From positions 1 through 13,680 of the forward strand of contig DITK01000050.1 of NCBI GenBank assembly GCA_002422785.1: a stretch of 13,680 nucleotides of DNA, written 5' to 3'. The notes beneath the pieces were generated by a model. It saw only the letters and a list, made by a program, of their open reading frames with translations. It was not told where the DNA came from and ran no database searches. Shown piece by piece: positions 1 through 7,246 of this stretch (its first letter is position 1; each line of letters begins with the position of its first letter). Made by a program: the position numbers and the translations under genes. Source of the stretch: Francisellaceae bacterium UBA6186. GTDB lineage: Bacteria; Pseudomonadota; Gammaproteobacteria; UBA6186; Azoamicaceae.

Positions 1-460
1 AGTCAGCATATGCAGCACCAACTGCGTGCAAAGTTTGACTCGCAATAGGCACGCAAATAGGAAAATCATGGATAGCGTGTTTAAAATTGCTGCCATCAAT
101 ATCCCCCCCCCAATATGCCAAAATCTCTTCCATTAAAACCCCTCGCCATAACATAGTACCAAGATCTCGATAATATGGACAAAATATATCTTTAGTTTGC
201 ATGCAACTACCGATCGCCACACCAATTGCTTCATGCCATAAACAAGATGGGTAAGTACCTAATTTACCAGTTTTTTGTAAATTAATCGCTTTTGCATCAA
301 ATAGCCTAGTTAACTTCATGCCGGTGTATATTTTGATTAATTCTTGATAATCATTAATTAACGCTAACAGCTTATCATTAGAGTTAGCCTCTAACGATAA
401 CTCCCCATGTTCATTTAATATTTGATAAAAATAAATCTCAAATTTTGCTATTTGATCCAT
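1..460 (-). CDS. 2-oxoacid dehydrogenase E1 component, alpha subunit (N-terminal part, runs off the left edge)
   Basis: The reading frame starts at ATG 460 and stays open to base 1, giving 153 residues of a protein usually about 350-370 long. E1-alpha pairs with E1-beta to bind thiamine diphosphate and decarboxylate a 2-oxoacid, passing the acyl group to lipoyl-E2. Seen here are the PYYRDLG segment (residues 95-101), the LYWGG-like segment AYWGGD (115-120), and DFPICVPIASQTLHAVGAAYA-type sequence (132-152), all typical of bacterial PdhA/BkdA1 proteins. A good ribosome site (AGAAGG, bases 465-470) sits 4 bases before the ATG and after the stop of the upstream ACR3 gene, so translation is independent of it. 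Whether the substrate is pyruvate or branched-chain 2-oxoacids cannot be told from this fragment. The neighbouring leucine dehydrogenase favours the branched-chain complex. Nine consecutive G lie inside the frame (bases 103-111). Confidence 0.88.
   Translation of the reverse strand, partial: MDQIAKFEIYFYQILNEHGELSLEANSNDKLLALINDYQELIKIYTGMKLTRLFDAKAINLQKTGKLGTYPSCLWHEAIGVAIGSCMQTKDIFCPYYRDLGTMLWRGVLMEEILAYWGGDIDGSNFKHAIHDFPICVPIASQTLHAVGAAYAD
103..111 (-). repeat. G9 homopolymer inside the E1-alpha reading frame
   Basis: Nine C on the plus strand read as nine G in the gene, coding Trp-Gly-Gly-Asp as TGG GGG GGG GAT (residues 117-120). Other glycines in this fragment mostly use GGT or GGC, so two GGG codons in a row are out of style in an AT-rich gene. 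Tracts of this length are prone to slippage, and a gain or loss of one base would truncate the protein. In this copy the frame is intact. Confidence 0.9.
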
Positions 461-471
461 ATAACCTTCTA

Positions 472-1543
472 TTAATTGACTCGTAAAGTATGGTACATTT
501 CATATTGATCTTTACTTCTATTTATACAATGCACCACTAGCAACATAATCGGCACTTCAATTAACACCCCAACAACAGTAGCAAGAGCTGCCCCAGAATT
601 AAACCCAAACAAACTTATAGCTGTAGCCACTGCTAATTCAAAAAAATTAGATGCTCCAATCAATGCTGATGGTCCCGCAATATTATGTTTTTCACCTAAT
701 ATTAAATTTAACCAATAGGCTAACGTCGAATTAAATAATACTTGGATTAAAATAGGTACTGTTAATAATCCAATAATTATAGGCTGTTTCAAAATTTCTT
801 TTCCTTGAAAACCAAAAAGTAATATCAATGTTATTAACAAAGAAACAATCGACCACGGAGCTATCTTCATCATTGTCGCATCAAAAAATGCTTGTCCTTT
901 ATTTGTTAACAACTTACGTAATAATTGAGCAATAAAAACGGGTATAACTATATAAAGCATAACTGATGTTATCAGTGTATCCCACGGCACGTTAATTGAT
1001 GAAATACCTAACAAAAATCTGACCAATGGAGCAAAGGCTAAAATCATAATACTATCATTTAATGCCACTTGCGAAAGAGTAAAAAGTGGATCACCGTTAA
1101 CTAGTCGACTCCAAACAAAGACCATCGCCGTACATGGAGCGGCCGCTAATAATATTAGACCTGCAACATAACTATCTAACTGATTGACTGGCAAAATAGA
1201 CGCAAATAAATTTCTAATAAATAACCAACTAAGAAACGCCATAGAAAATGGTTTAACCAGCCAATTAATCAATAGCGTAACCAATATTCCTCGCCCATGC
1301 TTACGCACTTCATGTAATGCTAAAAAATCTATTTTTAGCAACATAGGAATAATCATAATCCAAATTAATACTCCAACTGGTAAATTTAACTCGTGCTATT
1401 TCCATCCGACTTATACCGTAAAATAAACCAGGTAAAACGTCACCTAAAGCTACACCAATAATAATGCACAAAACAACCCATGCGGTTAGATACTTTTCAA
1501 AAAAACCCATCGTGGTTAAATTGTGATTGTTTTTATTATGCAT
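472..1543 (-). pseudogene. ACR3-family arsenite efflux permease, broken by a one-base frameshift
   Basis: ACR3 permeases are ten-helix inner-membrane carriers that export arsenite using the proton gradient. Translation from ATG 1543 (GAAGG ribosome site just upstream) gives the usual N-terminus, MGFFEKYLTAWVVL, and reads in frame through MEIARV (residue 52, codon 1390-1388). There the frame goes wrong: dropping one A of bases 1385-1387 restores NLPVGVLIWIMIIPMLL and continues to the stop at 472. The repaired protein has 356 residues, a normal ACR3 length. It keeps the family cysteine in APCTAMVFVW (about C137) and the glutamate in NFFELAVATA (about E302), both linked to arsenite transport. 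As read, the first frame ends near 1310. An internal ATG at 1356 could yield a 294-residue protein lacking helix 1, probably not functional. The gene sits between leucine dehydrogenase and E1-alpha, an odd place for a metalloid exporter. No arsR or arsC is visible. A sequencing error is possible. Confidence 0.85.
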
Positions 1544-1579
1544 ACGTATTTTACCTTCATAAAAAATAAATATACTACT

Positions 1580-2677
1580 TTAAATATTCAATTTTTCTAA
1601 TGCCATGGCATAAGAAAGATTATAAGTATTAATATTTTCTTTAACATGTCTTGTAAATATATTTAATAATGTATTATAAATATCATCTATTTTTTGTAAA
1701 TTTTCTGTCTCAGTTTGTTTCAGTACCGGTCCTGCGACATAAATAACCCCACCTGCATTAATTACAAAATCTGGAGCATATAAAATATCTTTCTGATGTA
1801 AATGTTCTGCCTGGTCTTCTGCCGCCAATTGGTTATTAGCCGCACCTGCTATAATTTTAACTTTTAATTGTGCAATACTTTTACTATTTAAGATACCGCC
1901 TAATGCACAAGGTGAAAAAACATCTGCATTTATTTGATAAATTTTTTCCGGATCAGATATTACATTAATTTTATTAAAATCAGCTACGCAACGATCTATT
2001 AATTGAGAATTAATATCACAAATACTAATTCTAGCTTTCAAATGGTGCAAAAATTTAACTAAATAATAACCAACATTACCAACTCCTTGAACTGCGACAT
2101 GCACATCTTGCAAATCTTGTGTAGCAAATTTAAATTTTACTGCAGCTAAAATTCCTTTTAATACCCCTCTTGCAGTCGCAATCGATGGATCCGCAACAGA
2201 ATAATTAAATTTAGAAGTACTGGTTACAAACGCAGTTTCTTTGGCTATATGATCCATATCAGTAACCGAGGTACCACTATCTACCGCAGTTATATAACGA
2301 CCATTTAAAGTATTTAAAAACTTGCCAAATGCTTGTAGTGCTTTAAACCGATCAAAATTAAGGGTATTGGAAGAATTAGTAGGATTAATTAAAACTGTTT
2401 TGCCCCCACCTAACGGCAAATTAGCCATTGCTGATTTTAAAGCCATACCTTTAGCTAAACGCATAGCATCGATTGCAGCTAAATTACTTGAAATATAAGG
2501 TAGAAACCTACAACCACCTAAAGCCGGCCCCCTTTTGGTACAATGAATAGCAACAAAACCATGCAACCCAGAATCTTTATCCAATACCTGATATAATTCT
2601 TTACAGCCAATATTAGTTGCAACTTCTAATATGTCTGATGATAATTTCTGGTCATAATGTGTATTATTCATAGACAT
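1580..2677 (-). CDS. ldh: Leucine (Leu/Phe/Val-type) dehydrogenase
   Basis: This NAD-dependent amino-acid dehydrogenase deaminates leucine, valine or isoleucine to the 2-oxoacid plus ammonium in the cytoplasm. The N-terminal half carries the catalytic lysines in MALKSAMANLPLGGGKT (K81 and K93, equivalent to K68 and K80 of the Bacillus enzyme). The C-terminal half has the Rossmann nucleotide loop VAVQGVGNVGYYLVKFL (about 194-210) followed by an acidic D221 at the end of the second strand, then APDFVINAGGVIYVAG (301-316). I chose ATG 2677 (365 residues, close to the usual 360-ish), with ATG 2671 as an alternative. The frame is open upstream to a GTG at 2737, but the extra 20 residues are not family-like and that stretch must hold the promoter. 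The ribosome site is weak (AAGA). The gene is followed 36 bases later by the damaged ACR3 gene and then by E1-alpha, which would use its 2-oxoacid product. Confidence 0.92.
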   Translation of the reverse strand: MSMNNTHYDQKLSSDILEVATNIGCKELYQVLDKDSGLHGFVAIHCTKRGPALGGCRFLPYISSNLAAIDAMRLAKGMALKSAMANLPLGGGKTVLINPTNSSNTLNFDRFKALQAFGKFLNTLNGRYITAVDSGTSVTDMDHIAKETAFVTSTSKFNYSVADPSIATARGVLKGILAAVKFKFATQDLQDVHVAVQGVGNVGYYLVKFLHHLKARISICDINSQLIDRCVADFNKINVISDPEKIYQINADVFSPCALGGILNSKSIAQLKVKIIAGAANNQLAAEDQAEHLHQKDILYAPDFVINAGGVIYVAGPVLKQTETENLQKIDDIYNTLLNIFTRHVKENINTYNLSYAMALEKLNI

Positions 2678-2805
2678 TCTTAAATTTAAAAATCTAAAAA
2701 AATTGGTTATACAATCAAATTCAAGATACAATAGCACTTTTTGCTAAGGCAGTAAAAAATTCTTAGTTGATTCTGCACTGTTGTTAGTATATTAGGTATT
2801 AATTT
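2678..2805. promoter_or_regulatory. Divergent intergenic region between ldh and isovaleryl-CoA dehydrogenase
   Basis: These 128 bases separate two oppositely transcribed halves of the leucine-degradation locus, so promoters for both must lie here. On the plus strand a TTGATT (2767-2772) and TATATT (2788-2793) resemble -35 and -10 boxes, but the 15-base spacer is short and would leave almost no leader before ATG 2806. On the minus strand TATAAC precedes the ldh start without a good -35 box. A short inverted repeat, CTAAG/CTTAG (2744-2748 and 2762-2766), lies between them and could be an operator half-site pair, but it is too short to be convincing. The region is certain; the individual elements are weak inference. 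Confidence 0.4.
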
Positions 2806-3981
2806 ATGTTCAAACAGCCAAATTTTGATATTATTTATAACAACGATGGTACTTTAGATTTATTTAGAAAATCAATATGTACTTTTGTAGATAACGAAAT
2901 AGCGCCACTGGCACACGAAATAGATCAATTAAATAGCTTCCCTAATCAGTTATGGAAAAAACTAGGTTCTATGGGATTATTGGGCTTAACCGTCAATGAA
3001 CAATTTAATGGAGCCGGACTAGGTTACTTAGAGCATGTTATTGCCATGGAAGAAATTAGCCGAGCTTCCGCCTCTGTCGGATTAAGTTATGCGGCGCACT
3101 CTAATTTATGTGTTAATCAAATCCACAGATTTGGCAATCAACCGCAACAGCACAATTATTTGCCAAAATTAATCAGCGGTGAATGGATAGGTGCGCTCGC
3201 TATTAGTGAAACCAGTGCAGGTTCAGATGCATTAAACATGCAACTAACTGCGACCCAACATGCCGATTATTTTGTATTAAATGGACAAAAAATGTGGATA
3301 ACTAATGGTCCAGATGCAAATATTATTATTGTGTACGCTAAAACTAATTTATCAGCAAGATCGAGAGGCATAACGGCTTTTATTGTAACTGATGATCTAT
3401 CGGGAATTCACAGATCGCCTAAAATCGATAAACTTGGAATGCGTGGCTCTAACACCTGCGAATTAATTTTTAATAATTGCAAAATACCAACAGCTAATAT
3501 CTTGGGAGAGGCAAATTTTGGCACTAAAATATTGATGAGTGGTTTAAACTATGAAAGATTACTCTTAGCAGCTGGGCCAATTGGAATTATGCGTGCTTGT
3601 CTCGATTTAATGTTACCTTATATTCGGGAAAGAAAACAATTTGGCCGAGCTATTGGTGAATTTCAATTAATTCAAGGTAAAATTGCTGATTGTTATACCC
3701 ATTTAAATGCATCGATTGCTTATCTTTATTCTATAGCAAAACTTGCGGACAATAATTTGTTAACTAATAAAGATGCAGCTAGTGTGTTGTTGTTTACAGC
3801 TGAACATGCAACTAAAATGGCGTTGGAAACCATCCAAATTTTAGGTGCCAACGGCTATTGTAATGATTGGAGTGCTGGTAGGTTGCTAAGAGATGCTAAA
3901 TTATATGAAATTGGTGCCGGCACTTCTGAAATTAGACGCATTATCATAGGCAAAGAATTATACTCACCTAGAGAATTATAA
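2806..3981 (+). CDS. ivd: Isovaleryl-CoA dehydrogenase
   Basis: This FAD-dependent acyl-CoA dehydrogenase oxidises isovaleryl-CoA to 3-methylcrotonyl-CoA and passes electrons to electron-transfer flavoprotein. At 391 residues it is full length. Family motifs in order are AISETSAGSDALNM (132-145), MWITNGPDANIIIVYAKT (163-180, flavin contact), RERKQFGRAIGEFQLIQ (274-290) and LYEIGAGTSEIRRIIIG (366-382). Two details point to isovaleryl-CoA rather than straight-chain substrates. The catalytic glutamate of most acyl-CoA dehydrogenases (the E of YEGT) is replaced by A371 in EIGAGT. A glutamate is present instead in LNYERLLLAAGPIG (E250), where isovaleryl-CoA dehydrogenases carry their base. The start has AGG about 9 bases upstream. 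The stop codon is one base from the start of the MCC beta gene, so the two are surely co-transcribed. Confidence 0.94.
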   Translation: MFKQPNFDIIYNNDGTLDLFRKSICTFVDNEIAPLAHEIDQLNSFPNQLWKKLGSMGLLGLTVNEQFNGAGLGYLEHVIAMEEISRASASVGLSYAAHSNLCVNQIHRFGNQPQQHNYLPKLISGEWIGALAISETSAGSDALNMQLTATQHADYFVLNGQKMWITNGPDANIIIVYAKTNLSARSRGITAFIVTDDLSGIHRSPKIDKLGMRGSNTCELIFNNCKIPTANILGEANFGTKILMSGLNYERLLLAAGPIGIMRACLDLMLPYIRERKQFGRAIGEFQLIQGKIADCYTHLNASIAYLYSIAKLADNNLLTNKDAASVLLFTAEHATKMALETIQILGANGYCNDWSAGRLLRDAKLYEIGAGTSEIRRIIIGKELYSPREL

Positions 3982-3982
3982 T

Positions 3983-5587
3983 ATGTCCATAATAAACACT
4001 AAAATTGATAACAATAGCCACAGCTTTAAACAAAATCAAGCTTACATGCAAACTTTGGTGCAAGAATTACAAACCAAAACTAATGTTGTGTTAGCTGGTG
4101 GCGGCAAGAAAGCTCGTGATCTACATGTTAGCAAAAATAAATTACTACCACGGGATAGAATTGCTATTTTATTAGATCCTAATCCACCTTTTCCGTTTCT
4201 AGAATTATCTCAATTGGCAGCTTACAATATGTATGATAATAGCATCGCTAGTGGTGGAATAATAACTGGGATTGGCTATGTGGCTAATACCGAATGTATG
4301 ATAATAGCTAATGATGCAACCGTAAAAGGCGGCACTTATCACCCCATAAGTATCAAAAAACATCTACGTGCTCAACAAATTGCTCTAGAAAATGAATTAC
4401 CATGTATTTATTTAGTAGATTCTGGTGGTGCTAATTTACCACTACAGGATGAAGTATTTCCAGACAAAGAACATTTTGGCAGAATATTTTTTAATCAAGC
4501 ACAAATGTCAGCTAAAAATATTCCTCAAATCGCAGCTGTACTTGGTTACTGTACTGCAGGCGGTGCTTATATTCCAGCCATGTGTGACGAATCTGTTATG
4601 GTACAAAATAATGCTGCCATTTTTCTCGCAGGACCACCATTGGTTAAATCTGCTACCGGTGAAGATGTAACTTATGAAAAATTAGGTGGGGCTGATTTAC
4701 ACTGCCGGATATCTGGAGTTGCTGATCATATAGCAACTAATGAACATCATGCATTATCAATTATAAGAGATATTGTTGTTAATTTAAACAGATCTAAATT
4801 AACAAAATCTATAAATTTTATGAATATGCAACCAGTAAAATCACCAATTTATCCAGCAAGCGATCTATATGGTTTAATCCCAATTGATTCAAGAATACCG
4901 GTCGATAGCCGTGAAATTATTGCTAGAATTGTTGATGGCTCTTTATTTCATGAATTTAAAGCTGTGTACGGCAAAACAATAGTATGTGGTTTCGCTCATA
5001 TTACTGGATATCCTGTTGCAATAATCGCTAACAACGGTATTTTATTTAATGAGTCAGCAATTAAAGCAATTCATTTTATTGAAATATGTTGTAAACGAAA
5101 AATCCCTTTAATTTTTTTACAAAACATTACTGGATTTATGGTTGGCAGCAAATCAGAAGAAGCAGGTATAGCTAAAAACGGTGCCAAAATGGTGATGGCA
5201 GTTGCCAATGCTCGTATTCCTAAAATGACGGTTATCTTTGGCAATAGTATTGGTGCCGGTAATTACAGTATGTGTGGCAGAGCATACGACCCAAGATTTT
5301 TATGGACTTGGCCAAATTCTAAAATTGGTGTTATGGGCCCAGAACAGGCTGGGGACGTTATGTTGGAATTGCAAAAATCTAAACTTGCACCATCTGAACA
5401 TCAGCAATTTAGACAAAAAATTGTTAATCAATATCAACAACAAAGTAGTGCTTATTATGCTACAGCCAGGATCTGGGATGACGGTATTATTGACCCTGTA
5501 AATACCAGAATGGTAATAGCTTCTGGGTTATCTATATGTGCCAATACCTCTATTGAAGAGACTAATTTCGGAGTTTTTCGTATATAA
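3983..5587 (+). CDS. mccB: Methylcrotonyl-CoA carboxylase beta (carboxyltransferase) subunit
   Basis: The beta subunit moves the carboxyl group from biotin on the alpha subunit to 3-methylcrotonyl-CoA, making 3-methylglutaconyl-CoA. The 534-residue length is standard. Two crotonase-like halves are visible. The N-terminal half (about 30-290) has GGGKKARDLHVSKNKLLPRDR (39-59), YLVDSGGANLPLQDEVFPD (143-161) and the glycine-rich GYCTAGGAYIPAM (188-200). The C-terminal half (about 300-534) has NITGFMVGSKSEEAGIAKNG (381-400), GNSIGAGNYSMCGRAYDPRF (420-439) and WDDGIIDPVNTR (498-509). The DEVFPD and AYDPRFLWTWPN details favour MCC over propionyl-CoA carboxylase; geranyl-CoA carboxylase is a less likely alternative. 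It starts one base after the isovaleryl-CoA dehydrogenase stop, with only a poor ribosome site, so translational coupling is likely. In most liu clusters hydratase and alpha-subunit genes follow; here an unrelated lipoprotein gene does. Confidence 0.93.
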   Translation: MSIINTKIDNNSHSFKQNQAYMQTLVQELQTKTNVVLAGGGKKARDLHVSKNKLLPRDRIAILLDPNPPFPFLELSQLAAYNMYDNSIASGGIITGIGYVANTECMIIANDATVKGGTYHPISIKKHLRAQQIALENELPCIYLVDSGGANLPLQDEVFPDKEHFGRIFFNQAQMSAKNIPQIAAVLGYCTAGGAYIPAMCDESVMVQNNAAIFLAGPPLVKSATGEDVTYEKLGGADLHCRISGVADHIATNEHHALSIIRDIVVNLNRSKLTKSINFMNMQPVKSPIYPASDLYGLIPIDSRIPVDSREIIARIVDGSLFHEFKAVYGKTIVCGFAHITGYPVAIIANNGILFNESAIKAIHFIEICCKRKIPLIFLQNITGFMVGSKSEEAGIAKNGAKMVMAVANARIPKMTVIFGNSIGAGNYSMCGRAYDPRFLWTWPNSKIGVMGPEQAGDVMLELQKSKLAPSEHQQFRQKIVNQYQQQSSAYYATARIWDDGIIDPVNTRMVIASGLSICANTSIEETNFGVFRI

Positions 5588-5610
5588 TTATTTATAGGGG
5601 TATTAATAAC

Positions 5611-6012
5611 ATGATGATTCAAACAACTAATAGCAAAATGAAATTTATTTTTTTAATTTTAATGTCTACTACTATTACTAGTTGCAATAGTTTTTATAAT
5701 AATCAATATGTATATTTGCCACCATCCCAGCCAGAAGCTAGGGAATGTATCCTAGCCTGTCGTAATGCTAAACAAGAATGCGATGATTCCGCCAATAAAG
5801 CTTATCAAGAATGTTTAAGACAAGCAGAAAGATCTTCGATGTTAAATTACACTATTAATCTTAACAATCAACAAACTTCTGTTACCACAAAAGATAGGCA
5901 TAATATAGAACAATGTCGATTTTACAGTAAGGCATGCGAGCAAAGCTATAACGACTGTTATGTTAATTGTGGCGGTAAAGTAGAGGCGAACGATTATTCT
6001 ACAGTAAGATAA
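5611..6012 (+). CDS. Small cysteine-patterned lipoprotein, function unknown
   Basis: I do not recognise this 133-residue protein. The N-terminus is a lipoprotein signal: K9 and K11, a hydrophobic stretch FIFLILMST (12-20) and the lipobox ITSC with lipidated C25. The mature part has eight further cysteines in two clusters: C46, C50, C57, C68 and C102, C109, C116, C120. The steps are +4, +7, +11 and +7, +7, +4, nearly mirror images, so in helices the cysteines would line one face. This suggests a disulfide-linked helical hairpin or dimer in the periplasm or outer membrane, with a polar Asn/Gln/Thr linker at about 80-100. Metal binding is an alternative. The start at 5611 has AGGGG ending 10 bases upstream. 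It lies 23 bases after mccB on the same strand and may be read through from that operon, though no functional link is apparent. Confidence 0.75.
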   Translation: MMIQTTNSKMKFIFLILMSTTITSCNSFYNNQYVYLPPSQPEARECILACRNAKQECDDSANKAYQECLRQAERSSMLNYTINLNNQQTSVTTKDRHNIEQCRFYSKACEQSYNDCYVNCGGKVEANDYSTVR

Positions 6013-6015
6013 AAA

Positions 6016-7119
6016 TTATTGTAATTGATATTTACGAGTAAATCCCTCATCTCTAATAGTGGTTGCAGCCGCCGCCTCGTATTTTTTATGTTCTTTATAG
6101 CCTGGCAGATTAAAATTTTGGGCTAATTTCATCCCTTCTTCGTCAAAAATATTTCTGATCCCTGGCTTGTCTTTTTGAAAAGGTAAGAATATTTTACTAA
6201 ATGATAAAATATTTTGAGTAATAGTACTTTGACTCAATTCTTGATTAATAGCAATTAATGGCGTTGTTGGCCAAGAATCCATCTTAGTTACTTTTCCAGA
6301 ATTCAATAAAAACTTGGCTATATTTTCGATACTATGCTGTTCGATTAACCAGGCAATATCTTCCACAAAACCCAGGGGATTAGGGCTTGCTGTAATACCA
6401 ACTGAATTTAGCGAAGCAAATATGTTATTACTAGCAGCATTTTTAATCAAAGAAAAACAAGAAACATATGCATTATAAACTGGAGTTACAAATGTAGTAT
6501 TTAATAAACATTTTACAGCATGCCTAGCATAGCCTTGAGATTGAGGTAAATACATTCTAAATATATTACCTGGATGTGCATCCAAAGAATTAATAGCATT
6601 AGGAGCGCTTAAATAAGCACTAATTAAATTGTAATTTTTTTCAGGATAAGATGATGGATGCTGCTGCATAAGATGCACAGAACCAGGACTTTCAAAAGTT
6701 ATACACTCTATTCCTAACTTGGTAGCACATAACTCTGCCATCACCCCACCAAGAGAATATCCTATAATTTTGAAACTATAACCTTCTTTAGTGACTCCAT
6801 TAGACTGTAAAATTTTATTTGCTAATGCCTCTAATCCTTCTTGTCCTGCAGGAATAAATTTGTTTTCTTGTATTCTAGCTAGTGCTAATTTGAAATCTGT
6901 TTCAATATTCTCAAGATTTTTGGTTCCCCTAACTGACAATACGACTTCTTTTAGTTTTTTATTCATAAACAGACAAAAACAATTACCATTCTCATCATAA
7001 AAAATATCTGTTTTTTTTATATTCCAGCCCAATGGTAATCTTATGAGTATGGGGTTAATGCCTAGGTCTATTAAATTAAAGGTTTCTCTAGCTAGGACCG
7101 CATATGTTGCTATATTCAT
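6016..7119 (-). CDS. Class-3-lipase-like alpha/beta hydrolase
   Basis: The nucleophile elbow GYSLGG (120-125, S122) follows a strand (FKIIG), and an upstream VLSVRGT (60-66) resembles the oxyanion-hole segment of class 3 lipases. TFESPG (141-146) matches the strand after the nucleophile helix. YLSAPNAINSLDAHPGN (169-185) offers a candidate acid (D180), and H262 in EQHSIENIAKF is my candidate catalytic histidine; both assignments are inference. There is no signal peptide or membrane segment, so it is cytosolic or exported by a specialised secretion system. The last 100 residues are polar and outside the core fold. Substrate is unknown; lipid or phospholipid is the family expectation. The start has a strong ribosome site (AAGGA, 6 bases before ATG 7119). 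It is convergent with the lipoprotein gene, 3 bases between stops, and separated from dnaE by 127 bases. I infer a possible host-directed effector, with low certainty. Confidence 0.72.
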   Translation of the reverse strand: MNIATYAVLARETFNLIDLGINPILIRLPLGWNIKKTDIFYDENGNCFCLFMNKKLKEVVLSVRGTKNLENIETDFKLALARIQENKFIPAGQEGLEALANKILQSNGVTKEGYSFKIIGYSLGGVMAELCATKLGIECITFESPGSVHLMQQHPSSYPEKNYNLISAYLSAPNAINSLDAHPGNIFRMYLPQSQGYARHAVKCLLNTTFVTPVYNAYVSCFSLIKNAASNNIFASLNSVGITASPNPLGFVEDIAWLIEQHSIENIAKFLLNSGKVTKMDSWPTTPLIAINQELSQSTITQNILSFSKIFLPFQKDKPGIRNIFDEEGMKLAQNFNLPGYKEHKKYEAAAATTIRDEGFTRKYQLQ

Positions 7120-7246
7120 TGATAATCCTTAAATTAAATATTTTTGTTAGCCATTTAGTTGGCACATTATTTCAGTCTAGCTAAAATTTATAATTTTTCT
7201 AATTTTATTGAAGATGTTGAATATTGACCAATGAATAATTATATAA
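7120..7246. other. Intergenic stretch between dnaE and the lipase-like gene
   Basis: These 127 AT-rich bases must hold the 3' end of the dnaE transcript and probably a promoter for the lipase-like gene. On the minus strand TTGGTC is followed 18 bases later by TAAAAT, a possible but weak promoter. A 14-base palindrome, TAATTATATAATTA (7236-7249), overlaps the dnaE stop codon but has no G or C, so it is not a credible intrinsic terminator. The AAGGA ribosome site for the lipase-like gene lies at its left end. Confidence 0.35.

Noticed and set aside
1381..1390. Programmed ribosomal frameshift in ACR3 at A AAT TTA
   Set aside because: AAATTTA is a slippery heptamer type for -1 shifting, but its phase here would move ribosomes from the downstream frame to the upstream one, opposite to what is needed (+1). 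A plain one-base insertion explains the data better.
2678..2737. Twenty-residue N-terminal extension of leucine dehydrogenase from GTG 2737
   Set aside because: The extension is hydrophobic and unlike the family, the internal start gives the usual length, and the region must contain the promoter.
6030..6043. Perfect inverted repeat ATTTAC-GA-GTAAAT near the convergent stops, considered as a terminator
   Set aside because: The loop of two bases is too short, the stem is AT-rich, there is no T-run, and it lies within the 3' end of the lipase-like coding region.
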